From: Xanthomonas theicola | Lineage (GTDB): Bacteria > Pseudomonadota > Gammaproteobacteria > Xanthomonadales > Xanthomonadaceae | Length of the DNA: 64,000 nucleotides | Assembly: GCF_014236795.1 (NCBI RefSeq) | Contig: NZ_CP049017.1 | Coordinates: 2,768,001-2,832,000, forward strand | Direction of reading: 5' to 3' | Shown: piece by piece, positions 1-9,146 of the stretch | Numbering within the stretch: position 1 is the first letter of the stretch | How the letters are laid out: every line of letters begins with the position of its first letter | The notes under the pieces: model-generated | The model's database searches: none | What the model saw: the letters and a program-made list of their open reading frames with translations, nothing else | Told to the model about the DNA's origin: nothing | Position numbers and translations under genes: made by a program

Positions 1-824
1 GCGGTGGCCGGCGTGCCCGATCCTTTCGACGCTTGCTGGCGATGAGCCGGATCCTGCGCAGCAGCGCCAGTACCAGCGGAGCCACGGGCGGCCGGCTCCC
101 CCATTGGCTTCGATGAACCGCCAGCAGTCCGCTCATGGCGACGACCATCATTGCCATGCGCATCGCGCGCGCCCGCTGAATTGGAAGCAATTTTCCGCCG
201 ATCGCATGGCTGCTTGCGATACATCAGATCATGCGCATCAGCCACGCTGCCGACAAAACCATCTCCCGCCTTTATTTCCATCAACTCCGATCTACGTCCG
301 TTGTTTATCGTCATCATCCTGGAGCCGCCGCTGGTCCTTATTTCCTCTATTACCACACCACCTTCATTCTTGATTTTTATCCTATTCGATGAACTTAGAA
401 CTCCCATCACCCCGCCGGTCACAGGTAACACACCGCCGCCGTGGTGCGTGGCAGATGGAAAGGAGGTGGCGGCTGGCATCGCCAAGGCAGACGTTATCAT
501 GTTCGATCCTTTATTTACCCGGGATATTTTCGCGAGGATGCGGATCGCGCTGGAGGCGATTGCCGAATTACCACGCAGCTTGAATTTATGCGATCCCTTT
601 GGAAAATCAATTCGACAAATCTAGAAATCCGACTTGCCGCAGCGCCAGACTATTCCATCGCCTGCACTTCGCGGGTCTCGCCTGCCGACCAACAACCCGG
701 GCCAGCGGTTCCCGTCCCGTGCAGTCACATGCGGAGCGGCCACGAACGGCCATCGCCCACATTTCGAGCAGCCCACCGCGCTACTGCGATCGGCGCGGCC
801 ACGCGCGCGGTCGCACCGCGCGGC
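1..824. other. Left-edge region without an assignable gene
   Basis: I could not assign a gene here. Bases 180-640 are visibly less GC-rich than the rest of the window, and the short open frames in them have no recognisable protein features. On the minus strand a frame is open from an ATG at 134-136 to the window edge. It reads as a short hydrophobic stretch followed by a basic patch and could be the start of a gene running off the window, but there is too little to judge. Confidence 0.4.
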
Positions 825-1262
825 TCAGCGCCGCTCGATGGTGAAGCCGCCGACCACCACGCCCAGGTCCCAGCCCTTGCCGGTGCCGGCCAGGGCCAAC
901 GAGATGTCGCCCTTGGTCATCACCTGCGCATCGGAAGACTTGACCACACCGGCATGCGCTTCGGCCCCCGCATAGGTGCCGAACAGATCGTTGAGCGTAT
1001 AGGCGCCGGTGAACCGGCCGCGGCCGTCGACGATCTTCGACTTGCCCACGCTCAACCCGCCGCCCTTGGCGCTGATCTTGACCGGAATCTTGGCGCCGTT
1101 GTCGCAGGTGATGGTGCCGGTGCCGGAGGCGGTCTTGTAGAACACCGACCAGCCGGACAGGTTGAAACGCAGCTGGCAATCGATGTTGCCGGCGGCATGC
1201 GCCTGCGGCATGAAGGCGAGGCCGGCGAGCAGCGCGACGGCGGTCAACAGTTTGTTGTTCAT
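825..1262 (-). CDS. Exported hypothetical protein, 145 aa
   Basis: A small secreted protein of unknown function. The N-terminus (MNNKLLTAVALLAGLAFM, then QAHA-A) is a clear Sec signal peptide with cleavage near residue 22. The mature part is glycine-rich with two cysteines (in IDCQLRF and TITCDNG) that could form a disulfide. It contains the phrases KISAKGGGLSVGKSKI and KGDISLALAGTGKGWDLGV, which look like a compact beta-sheet domain similar to exported DUF proteins seen across Xanthomonadaceae. I chose the ATG at 1262 with a GGAA about nine bases upstream; an in-frame GTG lies two codons earlier. It is probably a single-gene unit. I do not recognise a function. Confidence 0.75.
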   Translation of the reverse strand: MNNKLLTAVALLAGLAFMPQAHAAGNIDCQLRFNLSGWSVFYKTASGTGTITCDNGAKIPVKISAKGGGLSVGKSKIVDGRGRFTGAYTLNDLFGTYAGAEAHAGVVKSSDAQVMTKGDISLALAGTGKGWDLGVVVGGFTIERR

Positions 1263-1351
1263 GGCCACGTTCCGTGAATGGGAAACGGCGCGAGCGTAGC
1301 AGCGCGCCGCGCAAGATCACGTGTGGGAAACGGCCTGCGGCACGGCGCCGT

Positions 1352-2191
1352 TCAGCGATCGGCGTTGGGCACGCCCAGGGTGAAGGCATCGGCGTCGAGC
1401 ATGGCCGGGAAGCGCGCGCGGTGTGCGGCCAGCGCCGCCGCCGAGATCGTGGTGGTGACCACTTGCTCGCGTTCCCGGATCTCCACTTGCGGCTGGCCCA
1501 GGAAGTCGATCACCGCGCTGTGGCCGGCATAGTGCAGGCCGTTGCCGTCCACGCCCACGCGGTTGACCGCGGCCACGAAGCACAGGTTCTCGATCGCGCG
1601 CGCGCGCAGCAGGGTGCGCCACGGGTAGGCGCGCGCCGAGGGCCAGTTGGCGACGAACAGTTGCAAGTCGAAATCCAACTGACCGGGACGCTCGACGTCG
1701 TAGCGGTTGCGGCAGAACACCGGGAAGCGCAGGTCGTAGCAGACCTGCGGATTGATCCGCCAGCCCTTCCACTCCACGCACAGCCGCTCGCGTCCGGCGG
1801 CGTAGCGCTGGTGCTCGTTGGCGTAGCGGAACAGGTGGCGCTTGTCGTAGTGCTGCAGTTCGCCGTCGGGCGTGGCCCACAGCAGGCGATTGAAGACCTT
1901 CGCCGTCCCGTCCTCGCCGATCGCCCGCAACTGCGCGCTGCCGGTCATCGCCGCGCCCAGCCGCGCCGCCTGCGCGCGCATCCAGGCCACGCTCGGCCCG
2001 TCCATGCCCTCGGCCTGGTCCAGCGCCTCGTTGGAGAAGCCGCTGGTGAAGGTCTCCGGCAGGATCACCAGGTCGGTGGCGCCGGCCAGCGGCGCCAGCA
2101 GCGCGGCGTAATGCGCGCGGTTGCCGGCCGGATCGTGCCAGCGGGTGTCGCCTTGGATCAGGGAGATGCGGAGGTCGGGGGTGGGGGGCAT
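1352..2191 (-). CDS. Omega-amidase (YafV/Nit2-type nitrilase-superfamily hydrolase)
   Basis: A carbon-nitrogen hydrolase of 279 aa, expected to hydrolyse alpha-ketoglutaramate or alpha-ketosuccinamate to the 2-oxo acid and ammonia in the cytoplasm. The nitrilase catalytic triad is visible: Glu46 in ILPETF, Lys117 in YDKRHLF and Cys151 in NPQVCYDLRFP. Length and motifs fit the YafV branch rather than NAD synthetase or plant nitrilases. The next gene upstream on the same strand (2315-3463) encodes a YbdL-like aminotransferase. Such enzymes use glutamine or methionine as amino donor, and omega-amidase removes their product, so the two genes probably form one salvage step. A palindromic repeat fills the 123 bp gap between them. 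Confidence 0.85.
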   Translation of the reverse strand: MPPTPDLRISLIQGDTRWHDPAGNRAHYAALLAPLAGATDLVILPETFTSGFSNEALDQAEGMDGPSVAWMRAQAARLGAAMTGSAQLRAIGEDGTAKVFNRLLWATPDGELQHYDKRHLFRYANEHQRYAAGRERLCVEWKGWRINPQVCYDLRFPVFCRNRYDVERPGQLDFDLQLFVANWPSARAYPWRTLLRARAIENLCFVAAVNRVGVDGNGLHYAGHSAVIDFLGQPQVEIREREQVVTTTISAAALAAHRARFPAMLDADAFTLGVPNADR

Positions 2192-2214
2192 GGGAGTGTC
2201 CGGTTCGAAGTAGG

Positions 2215-2306
2215 CGGGACGCGGGACTGGGGACTCGATAAAGCGAGGGTCGCCGATTCGCGCTCTCGATTTTACGAGTCCCCCGTCCCCGGTCCCGAGT
2301 CCCGGC
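2215..2306. repeat. GGGAC-type intergenic palindromic element, copy 1
   Basis: The left arm has repeated GGGAC/GGGACT units (2216-2237). The right arm has the complementary CCCGTCCCC and GGTCCCGAGTCCC units (2275-2305), so the strand can fold into a long hairpin. A second element with the same arms but a different loop is at 6503-6601. Elements of this kind recur between genes in Xanthomonas. Here it separates the omega-amidase and aminotransferase genes. Confidence 0.7.
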
Positions 2307-2314
2307 GCGGCTCG

Positions 2315-3463
2315 TCAGAGCCGCTGCAGCCGCTCGATCGCCGCATCCAGCGTCGCCTCGTTCTTGGCGAAGCACAGCCGCGCCAGGCGCTGGCCGGTCG
2401 GCGGGGTCTGGTAGAACGGCGACAGCGGGATCGCGGCCACGCCCTTCTCGATGGTCAGCCGCTTCACGAATTCGGTGTCGGGCAGGTCGCTGACCGCCGA
2501 GTAGTCGACCAGTTGGAAGTAGCCGCCGGGTACCGGCAGCGGTGCGAGCCGGGTGCCCAGCAACTGTTCGCGGAAGCGGTCGCGCTTGGCCTGGTAGAAG
2601 GCGCCGAGCCGCTCGTCGTGCTCGGGTTCGTCGCGGATCATCGCGGCGAAGGCGTACTGGGCCGGGCCGAAGCTGGTGAAGGTGTTGTACTGGTGCACCT
2701 TGCGGAACTCGGCGCTGAGCGCCGGCGGCGCGATCGTGTAGCCGATCTTCCAGCCGGTGCAGTGGTAGGTCTTGCCGAAGCTGGAAACGACGAAGGCGCG
2801 TTCGCGCAGCTCCGGCCAGCGCAGCACCGATTCGTGGCGGCGGCCGTCGAACACGATGTGCTCATAGACCTCGTCGGAGACCAGGAAGATGTCGCTGCCG
2901 CGCAGCAGGTCGGCGATGGCCTGCAGGTCGTCGCCGCCGAGCATCGCCCCGGACGGGTTGTGCGGGCTGTTGAGCATCAGCAGGCGGGTGCGCGGGGTGA
3001 TCGCCGCGCGCACCCGTTCCCAGTCCACCGCGAAGGTCTGCGGGTCCAGCGGCACGTGCACCGCGCGCGCGCCGGCCAGGTCGATCGCCGGTTCGTAGCT
3101 GTCGTAGGCCGGATCCAGCACGATCACCTCCTCGCCGGGCCGCACCACCGCCTGGATGGCGTTGAACAGCGCCTCGGTGGCGCCGCTGGTGACGGTGACC
3201 TCGGTGTCGGGGTCGACCTGCGCGCCGTAGCAGCGCAGCGCCTTGCCGGCGATCGCCTGGCGCAGCGCCGGCACCCCGGTCATCGGCGGGTACTGGTTGT
3301 GGCCCTGGCGCATGGCCTGCGCGAGCACGTCGATCAGCCGCGCCGGCGCGGCGAAGTCGGGGAAGCCCTGGCCCAGGTTGACCGCGCCGTGCTCGGCGGC
3401 CAGTTGCGACATCACCGTGAAGATGGTGGTGCCCACCTTGGGCAGCTTGGTCTGCGGGAGCAT
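2315..3463 (-). CDS. Methionine/glutamine aminotransferase, YbdL-type (class I/II PLP enzyme)
   Basis: A PLP-dependent fold-type I aminotransferase of 382 aa. The opening LPQTKLPKVGTTIFTVMS followed by NLGQGFPDF matches the YbdL/kynurenine aminotransferase-like branch. The expected cofactor residues are visible: SGATEALF (phosphate binding), NSPHNPSG, SDEVYEH, and the Schiff-base Lys231 in SSFGKTYHCTGWKIG. The start is the ATG at 3463; frames further upstream are not convincing. The downstream omega-amidase gene on the same strand suggests a glutamine transaminase/omega-amidase pathway that re-aminates 2-oxo-4-methylthiobutanoate in methionine salvage. Family assignment is firm; the amino donor is inferred. 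Confidence 0.88.
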   Translation of the reverse strand: MLPQTKLPKVGTTIFTVMSQLAAEHGAVNLGQGFPDFAAPARLIDVLAQAMRQGHNQYPPMTGVPALRQAIAGKALRCYGAQVDPDTEVTVTSGATEALFNAIQAVVRPGEEVIVLDPAYDSYEPAIDLAGARAVHVPLDPQTFAVDWERVRAAITPRTRLLMLNSPHNPSGAMLGGDDLQAIADLLRGSDIFLVSDEVYEHIVFDGRRHESVLRWPELRERAFVVSSFGKTYHCTGWKIGYTIAPPALSAEFRKVHQYNTFTSFGPAQYAFAAMIRDEPEHDERLGAFYQAKRDRFREQLLGTRLAPLPVPGGYFQLVDYSAVSDLPDTEFVKRLTIEKGVAAIPLSPFYQTPPTGQRLARLCFAKNEATLDAAIERLQRL

Positions 3464-3685
3464 GCGTAGGCCACGGAAACGGGAAAGCGCGAAGTGTACG
3501 CAAAGCCGCTTGCCGGCAATGCGGCGGCGGCATGCAAAACAGCGTTCCCCGCACGGCACGCGGCGGCGTCGCCGGCATGCAGCCGCCGCCACTGCGCCCG
3601 CGCCAGGCGGCCGCATGCCGATACAATGCGCACCTCCCGCCGCCACCGTCTGCCGCCGCGCCCGTCCCGCTGCGGCCCTTCGCCG

Positions 3686-4333
3686 ATGACCGATCCGCTG
3701 CATTCCCCGCCGCCGCTGCTGGCCGCGCATGGGCTCACTTTCGCTCGCGACGACGACGCCGTGTTCGGTCCGCTGGATTTCCACCTGGACGCGGGCGAGG
3801 CGCTGCTGGTGCAAGGCGACAATGGCGCCGGCAAGACCACTCTGCTGCGGGTGCTGGTCGGGCTGCTGCGCGCCGAGGCCGGGCGCATCGAGATCGACGG
3901 CCGCCCGGTGCGCCGCGGCGACCGCGCGCGCTACATGGCCTACCTGGGCCATCTCGGCGCACTGAAGGCGGACCTGAGCACGCTGGAGAACCTGCACTAC
4001 CTGTGCGGCCTGCAGGGCCGCCGCGCCAAGCAGATGCCGGGCAGCGCGCTGGCCATCGTCGGCCTGGCCGGCTACGCGGACACGCTGGTGCGGCAGCTGT
4101 CGGCCGGGCAGAAAAAGCGCCTGGCGCTGGCCCGGGTGTGGCTGTCGCCGGCGCCGCTGTGGCTGCTCGACGAGCCCTACGCCAACCTCGACCTGGACGG
4201 CATCACCCTGGTCAACCGGATGATCGCCGCGCACCTGCGCAGCGGCGGTGCGGCGCTGGTCACCACCCATGGCGCCTACGCCGCGCCGCCGGTGCGCACG
4301 CGCATGCTGCGCCTGAGCGGGGTGGCCGCATGA
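3686..4333 (+). CDS. Heme exporter ATP-binding protein CcmA
   Basis: ABC ATPase subunit of the CcmABCD complex, which drives release of holo-CcmE in cytochrome c maturation at the inner membrane. The 215 aa product has Walker A (GDNGAGKT, residues 44-51), an ABC signature [13 protein letters not shown], Walker [13 protein letters not shown] and a late switch His in TTHGAY, all at normal CcmA spacing. It is the first gene of a nine-gene ccm operon. Its stop overlaps the ccmB start (ATGA at 4330-4333), which indicates translational coupling. The start at ATG 3686 gives a normal family N-terminus. Confidence 0.95.
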   Translation: MTDPLHSPPPLLAAHGLTFARDDDAVFGPLDFHLDAGEALLVQGDNGAGKTTLLRVLVGLLRAEAGRIEIDGRPVRRGDRARYMAYLGHLGALKADLSTLENLHYLCGLQGRRAKQMPGSALAIVGLAGYADTLVRQLSAGQKKRLALARVWLSPAPLWLLDEPYANLDLDGITLVNRMIAAHLRSGGAALVTTHGAYAAPPVRTRMLRLSGVAA

Positions 4334-5025
4334 GCCCGGCCGCGCCGGTGCCCTCGTTGTGGCAGGCCACCGGCGCGCTGCTGCTGCGCGATCTGCGGCT
4401 GCTGTGGCGGCGCCGCGGCGATGCGCTGCAGCCGGCGCTGTTCGCGCTGCTGATCGTGGCGCTGTTCGCGCTGGCGATGGGCAACCAGCCGCGCCTGCTC
4501 GGCGAGGTCGCCGGCGCCGCGCTGTGGCTGGCGGCGCTGCTGGCCGGGCTGCTGGCGCTGGACAGCCTGTTCCGCGGCGACGCCGAGGACGGCTCACTGG
4601 AACAGTGGCTGCTGGCGCCGGTGCCGCTGGCCTGGCTGGTGCTGGTGCGGGTGCTGCTGCACTGGCTGACCACCGCGCTGCCGCTGATCCTGGCCACGCC
4701 GTTGCTGGGCGAATTGCTGCACCTGCCGCATGACCGCATGCCGGTGCTGCTGGCATCGTTGGCGCTGGGTACGCCGCTGCTGAGCCTGATCGGTGCGGTG
4801 GTGGCGGCGCTGACGGTGAGCATGAAGCGCGCCGGGATCCTGGTCGCGCTGCTGGCGCTGCCGCTGTACGTGCCGGTGCTGGTGTTCGGCGCCGGCAGCG
4901 TGGCCGCCGCGGCGCAGGGCCTGGACCCCGGCGGCGGCCTGCTGCTGCTGGCGGCCGGGCTGGTGCTGGGCCTGGTGCTGGCGCCGCTGGCGGCGGCGGC
5001 GGCGATCCGGATCGCGTTGAGCTGA
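4330..5025 (+). CDS. Heme exporter membrane protein CcmB
   Basis: Integral membrane subunit of the CcmABCD transporter, 231 aa with about six hydrophobic segments. The family features [19 protein letters not shown] near the N-terminus and [18 protein letters not shown] in the second third are present. It pairs with CcmA to form the ABC core needed for heme release to CcmE. The start codon overlaps the ccmA stop, and ccmC follows after 95 bp, the largest gap in the first part of the operon. Confidence 0.93.
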   Translation: MSPAAPVPSLWQATGALLLRDLRLLWRRRGDALQPALFALLIVALFALAMGNQPRLLGEVAGAALWLAALLAGLLALDSLFRGDAEDGSLEQWLLAPVPLAWLVLVRVLLHWLTTALPLILATPLLGELLHLPHDRMPVLLASLALGTPLLSLIGAVVAALTVSMKRAGILVALLALPLYVPVLVFGAGSVAAAAQGLDPGGGLLLLAAGLVLGLVLAPLAAAAAIRIALS

Positions 5026-5120
5026 GCGTGCTGGCGCAGCGCGCGCCGTACCATCATGGTCTATCGTTGAACCGCTGTCGCCGCACCGAAGCACGCCTCC
5101 CGCCCGCTAGAATCCACCGC

Positions 5121-5870
5121 ATGTCCTCCGTCGTCCGCTGGTTCCACCAACTCGGCTCGCCCCCCGCCTTCGACCGCTTCGCCGCGCGCTGGACGCCGTG
5201 GTGCTACCTGGCCGCGCTGCTGCTGGCCGCGCCGGGGACCTGGCAGGCGCTGTTCGTGGTGCCGGCCGACCGCCTGCAGAGCGACGCCTTCCGCATCCTC
5301 TACATTCACGTGCCCAGCGCGTGGATGAGCCTGTTCGTGTTCGGGCTGATGGCGCTGTACGCGGCGATCGCGCAGGTGTGGCGGATCAAGCTGTGCGAGG
5401 TGCTGGCGATGGCCTGCGCGCCGATCGGCGCCGCCTTCACCGTGATCACCCTGCTGACCGGCAGCATCTGGGGCAAGCCGATGTGGGGCGCGTGGTGGGA
5501 CTGGGACCCGCGCCTGACCACCGAACTGATCCTGCTGTTCCTGTACATCGGGGTGATGGGCCTGTACCTGGCGATCGAGGAGCGCCGCAACGCCGCGCGC
5601 GCGGCCGGGCTGCTGGCCATCGTCGGCGTGGCGCTGCTGCCGGTGATCCGCTATTCGGTGGTGTGGTGGAACTCGCTGCACCAGGGCCAGACCATTCGCC
5701 TGTTCGGCCAGTCGAGCATGGACCCGAGCATGCTGCCGCCGCTGTGGCTGATGCTGGCGGCGACCAAGTTCTGGTTCGCCGGCTCGCTGCTGGCGCGTGC
5801 GCGCGCCGACAACCTGCGCCGCGAGGCCGGCAAGGACTGGGTGGCGAAACTGGCGGAGACGCGCGCATGA
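5121..5870 (+). CDS. Heme-handling protein CcmC
   Basis: Inner-membrane heme-handling protein that presents heme covalently to CcmE in the periplasm. The product has 249 aa, six predicted membrane helices and the tryptophan-rich [11 protein letters not shown] motif (near residue 125). Two flanking histidines that act as axial heme ligands in the family are visible in YIHVPSAW and WWNSLHQG. I chose ATG 5121, which gives the normal N-terminus; a longer frame from 5028 lacks family resemblance. The stop overlaps the ccmD start (ATGA at 5867-5870). Confidence 0.95.
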   Translation: MSSVVRWFHQLGSPPAFDRFAARWTPWCYLAALLLAAPGTWQALFVVPADRLQSDAFRILYIHVPSAWMSLFVFGLMALYAAIAQVWRIKLCEVLAMACAPIGAAFTVITLLTGSIWGKPMWGAWWDWDPRLTTELILLFLYIGVMGLYLAIEERRNAARAAGLLAIVGVALLPVIRYSVVWWNSLHQGQTIRLFGQSSMDPSMLPPLWLMLAATKFWFAGSLLARARADNLRREAGKDWVAKLAETRA

Positions 5871-6040
5871 ACTACCTGCCCTATGTAGTCGGTGCCTATG
5901 CGGTGTTCGTCGGCGTGCTGCTGGCCGACTTCGTGCTGGCGCGGCTGCAGCTGCGCGGCGCATTGCGCGCGGCGCGGCGGCGCGCGCAGCGAAAACAGCG
6001 GCCCAAGGCCGATCCGGCCGCGCTGGACCTGAGCCGATGA
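5867..6040 (+). CDS. Heme exporter small subunit CcmD
   Basis: A 57 aa single-helix membrane protein ([20 protein letters not shown]) with a strongly basic cytoplasmic tail rich in Arg and Lys, as is usual for CcmD. In the family it holds CcmABC and CcmE together. It overlaps ccmC upstream and ccmE downstream by four bases each (ATGA), so the position in the operon supports the call even though the protein itself is poorly conserved. Confidence 0.88.
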   Translation: MNYLPYVVGAYAVFVGVLLADFVLARLQLRGALRAARRRAQRKQRPKADPAALDLSR

Positions 6041-6489
6041 CCCCGCAGCGCAAGCGCCGCCTGCTGCTGTTGATGGTGCTGGTGCTGGCCGCGGGGCTGA
6101 CCACCGCGCTGGTGGCGATGGCGCTGCAGCGCAACACCGCCTACCTGTACACCCCGGCCGAAGTGCTGGCCGGCAAGACCGGCGAACACGCCCGCTTCCG
6201 CCTCGGCGGCATGGTCGAGAAAGGCTCGTTCCAGCGCCCGCCCGGTTCGCTGCTGGCACGGTTCCGGGTCACCGACGGCGATGCGCAGCTGACCGTCAGC
6301 TACGATCGGATCCTGCCCGACCTGTTCCGCGAGGGCCAGGCGGTGGTGGCCACCGGCCGCATCCGCGATGGCGTGTTCGTGGCCGAGGACGTGCTGGCCA
6401 AGCACGACGAGACCTACATGCCCAAGGAACTGGAAGACAAGATGGGCAACGCGCATCGCAAGCACGATGTGGCGGAGGCGGTGCAGTGA
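6037..6489 (+). CDS. Cytochrome c maturation heme chaperone CcmE
   Basis: Periplasmic heme chaperone, 150 aa, anchored by an N-terminal helix (residues 9-29) after a basic start. The OB-fold domain contains [13 protein letters not shown] and the covalent heme site His123 in the HDETY motif ([13 protein letters not shown]), with Tyr127 as the expected heme ligand. It takes heme from CcmC and hands it to CcmF. The start overlaps the ccmD stop. A palindromic repeat fills the 120 bp before ccmF, splitting the operon into two blocks. Confidence 0.95.
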   Translation: MTPQRKRRLLLLMVLVLAAGLTTALVAMALQRNTAYLYTPAEVLAGKTGEHARFRLGGMVEKGSFQRPPGSLLARFRVTDGDAQLTVSYDRILPDLFREGQAVVATGRIRDGVFVAEDVLAKHDETYMPKELEDKMGNAHRKHDVAEAVQ

Positions 6490-6502
6490 CTGGATGGAGG
6501 TG

Positions 6503-6601
6503 CGGGACGCGGGACGCGGGACGCGGGACGCGTAAAAGCCAACGTCCAGGCCGCGCGCAGTCCCGCTTTTCCGGGTCCCGCGTCCCGGGTCCCGAGTCCC
6601 G
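6503..6601. repeat. GGGAC-type intergenic palindromic element, copy 2
   Basis: Four tandem CGGGACG units (6503-6532) face complementary GGTCCCGCGTCCC and GGGTCCCGAGTCCC units (6574-6600), giving a long hairpin. It shares arms with the element at 2215-2306. It lies inside the ccm operon and ends nine bases before the ccmF start, so it could affect readthrough or ribosome access. No good ribosome binding site is visible between the repeat and ccmF. Confidence 0.7.
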
Positions 6602-6609
6602 GCGTCACC

Positions 6610-8544
6610 ATGCTCCCTGAACTCGGCCAACTCCTGCTGATCCTGGCGCTGCTCACCGCGCTGCTGCAGGCGGTCCTGCCGCTGGCCGGCGCGCAGCGCG
6701 GCCACGCGCGCTGGATGGCGGTGGCGCGGCCGGCGGCGTTCGCGCAGCTGGCGCTGGTCGCCGGCGCCTTCGCGGTGCTGGCCCATGCGTTCCTGGTGCA
6801 GGATTTCTCGGTGGCCTACGTGGCCGAGAACTCCAACTCGCTGCTGCCGCTGGTGTACCGCTATTCGGCGGTATGGGGCGCGCACGAAGGCTCGCTGCTG
6901 CTGTGGACGCTGATCCTGGCGCTGTGGACCGGCGCGGTGGCGCGGTGCTCGCGGCGCCTGCCGGCGCCGGTGATGGCGCGGGTGCTCGGCACGCTGGCGC
7001 TGGTCAGCCTGGGCTTCCTGGCGTTCCTGCTGTTCACCTCCAACCCGTTCGCGCGGCTGCTGCCGGCGCCGCTGGAAGGGCGCGACCTCAATCCGCTGCT
7101 GCAGGACCCGGGCCTGGTGATCCACCCGCCGCTGCTGTACGCCGGCTACGTCGGCTTCGCGGTGCCGTTCGCGTTCGCCATCGCCGCGCTGCTCGACGGT
7201 CAGGTCGATGCGCGCTGGCTGCGCTGGACGCGGCCGTGGACCAACGTGGCCTGGGGCTTGCTGACCATCGGCATCGCCCTGGGCAGCTGGTGGGCGTACT
7301 ACGAGCTGGGCTGGGGCGGCTGGTGGTTCTGGGATCCGGTGGAGAACGCCAGCTTCATGCCCTGGCTGGCCGGCGCGGCGCTGCTGCATTCGCAGGCGGT
7401 GACCGAAAAGCGCGGCAGCTTCGCCGCGTGGACGCTGTTGCTGGCGATCGCCGCGTTCTCGCTGTCGCTGCTGGGCACCTTCCTGGTGCGCTCGGGCGTG
7501 CTGACCAGCGTGCACGCGTTCGCCGCCGATCCCGGCCGCGGCCTGTTCATCCTGGTGTTCCTGAGCCTGGTCTGCGGCGGCGCGCTGCTGTTGTACGCGC
7601 TGCGCGGCGGCCGCCTCGGCGCCGCGGCCGGCGATCCGCGCCAGCGCTTCGCCGCGTCCTCGCGCGAGACCCTGCTGCTGGCCAACAACCTGCTGCTGAC
7701 CTGCGCCTGCGCGATGGTGCTGCTCGGCACGCTGTATCCGCTGCTGGCCGACGCGCTCGGACTCGGCAAGCTGTCGGTCGGCCCACCCTACTTCGGCACC
7801 CTGTTCGTGGTGCTGATGGCGCCGCTGGTGGCGCTGCTGCCGTTCGGGCCGCTGACCCGCTGGCAGCGCGAACAGCCGTCGCGGCCGCTGGCGTTGCTGG
7901 CGCCATGGGCCGGAGTGGCGCTGCTGGCCGGCGTGCTCGGCTTCTTCCTGGCGCCGCAGGGACCGTGGAAGACCGCCGCGGGCGTGGCTGGCGCGGCCTG
8001 GGTGCTGCTCGGCACCGCGCGCTTCGTGTGGAGCCGGCTGCAGCGCAAGGGCAGCCGCTTCACCGCCGAGATGCTGGGCATGACCCTGGCCCACGCCGGC
8101 ATCGCGGTGTTCCTGACCGGTGCGCTGCTGGTCGAGGCGCTGGACCAGCAGCGCGAAGTGGCGCTGGCGCCGGGGCAGAGCCTGCAGATGGGCCGCTACC
8201 GGTTCGAGTTCCAGCGCCTGGAGCAGACCCGCGGCCCCAACTACGTGTCTGACCGCGCGCACCTGCAGGTGCTGCGCGACGACCGCCCGCTGGCGCTGCT
8301 GCATCCGGAAAAGCGCGTCTATGCCAGCGGCGGCCAGAGCCTGAGCGAAGCCGGCATCCATCCCGGCCTGTTCGGCGACGTCTATATCGCGCTGGGCAAA
8401 CCGCTGGGCGGCAACGCCTGGGCGATGCGCCTGCATGTCAAACCGTTCGTGCGCTGGATCTGGCTGGGCGCAGCGCTGATGGCGCTGGGCGGCTTCGTCG
8501 CCGCCGGCGACCGGCGCTTCCGTCGTTCCCCGGAGAAGTCCTGA
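6610..8544 (+). CDS. Heme lyase CcmF
   Basis: Large membrane protein (644 aa, more than ten hydrophobic segments) that attaches heme to apocytochrome c together with CcmH and CcmI. The signature WGGWWFWDPVENASFMPW begins near residue 235. VYRYSAVWGAHEGSLLLW and LVIHPPLLYAGYVG supply the conserved histidines. The C-terminal part, with SLSEAGIHPGLFGD and a final membrane helix, matches full-length CcmF. The stop overlaps the dsbE start (TGATG at 8542-8546). Confidence 0.95.
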   Translation: MLPELGQLLLILALLTALLQAVLPLAGAQRGHARWMAVARPAAFAQLALVAGAFAVLAHAFLVQDFSVAYVAENSNSLLPLVYRYSAVWGAHEGSLLLWTLILALWTGAVARCSRRLPAPVMARVLGTLALVSLGFLAFLLFTSNPFARLLPAPLEGRDLNPLLQDPGLVIHPPLLYAGYVGFAVPFAFAIAALLDGQVDARWLRWTRPWTNVAWGLLTIGIALGSWWAYYELGWGGWWFWDPVENASFMPWLAGAALLHSQAVTEKRGSFAAWTLLLAIAAFSLSLLGTFLVRSGVLTSVHAFAADPGRGLFILVFLSLVCGGALLLYALRGGRLGAAAGDPRQRFAASSRETLLLANNLLLTCACAMVLLGTLYPLLADALGLGKLSVGPPYFGTLFVVLMAPLVALLPFGPLTRWQREQPSRPLALLAPWAGVALLAGVLGFFLAPQGPWKTAAGVAGAAWVLLGTARFVWSRLQRKGSRFTAEMLGMTLAHAGIAVFLTGALLVEALDQQREVALAPGQSLQMGRYRFEFQRLEQTRGPNYVSDRAHLQVLRDDRPLALLHPEKRVYASGGQSLSEAGIHPGLFGDVYIALGKPLGGNAWAMRLHVKPFVRWIWLGAALMALGGFVAAGDRRFRRSPEKS

Positions 8545-9146
8545 TGTCCACCCCCGTTCCGCGTCGCCTGCCGCTCGCCGCCATCGTGCTCGGCGTGTTG
8601 TTCTTCCTCGGCCTGCTGGCATTGCTGTTCCATGCGGTGCAGCGTTCCGGCATGGCCGATCGCGATGCGCTGCCGTCGGCGCTGATCGGCAAGCCGGCGC
8701 CGGCGTTCGAGCTGCCGGTGCTGCACGATGCGTCGATCCGCGTGCGCAGCGCCGAGTTGCGCGGCGCGCCGTACGTGCTCAACGTGTGGGGCAGTTGGTG
8801 CGCGGCGTGCCGCGAGGAGCACCCGGTGCTGACCCGCTTCGCGCTGACCAAGCGCGTGCGCGTGATCGGCTACGACTGGAAGGACACCCGCGAAGACGCG
8901 CTGCACTGGCTGGAACAGCTCGGCAACCCGTTCTTCGTGGTGCTGTCCGATCCGGACGGCCGCACCGCGATCGACTGGGGTGTGGCCGCCGCGCCGGAGA
9001 CCTTCCTGGTGGACGCGCACGGTGTGGTGCGCTGGAAACACTCCGGCGCACTGAGCGACCGGATCATCCGCGACGAACTGCTGCCGGCGCTGGTGCAGGC
9101 CGAACGCGATGCGCCTATCTCCAGACAGGGCCGGGCCACGCCGTGA
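8544..9146 (+). CDS. Thiol:disulfide interchange protein DsbE/CcmG
   Basis: Membrane-anchored periplasmic thioredoxin-like protein, 200 aa, that reduces apocytochrome c or CcmH in the maturation pathway. It has one N-terminal helix (residues 11-31), the family phrase LIGKPAPAFELP, the active site WGSWCAACREEHP (Cys86 and Cys89) and the acidic GYDWKDT segment plus APETFLVD typical of CcmG. The CAAC dipeptide is less common than the usual CPTC or CVPC. It is coupled by overlap to both ccmF and ccmH. Confidence 0.93.
   Translation: MSTPVPRRLPLAAIVLGVLFFLGLLALLFHAVQRSGMADRDALPSALIGKPAPAFELPVLHDASIRVRSAELRGAPYVLNVWGSWCAACREEHPVLTRFALTKRVRVIGYDWKDTREDALHWLEQLGNPFFVVLSDPDGRTAIDWGVAAAPETFLVDAHGVVRWKHSGALSDRIIRDELLPALVQAERDAPISRQGRATP

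Noticed and set aside
104..1277. Several plus-strand frames at the left edge
   Set aside because: They lack ribosome binding sites, signal peptides and motifs. The part past 825 lies opposite the exported protein on the minus strand.
5896..8622. A 900-codon minus-strand open frame opposite ccmE-ccmF
   Set aside because: Same effect: rich in Gln, Arg and Ala without any family feature, and fully opposite the well-supported ccm genes and a palindromic repeat.
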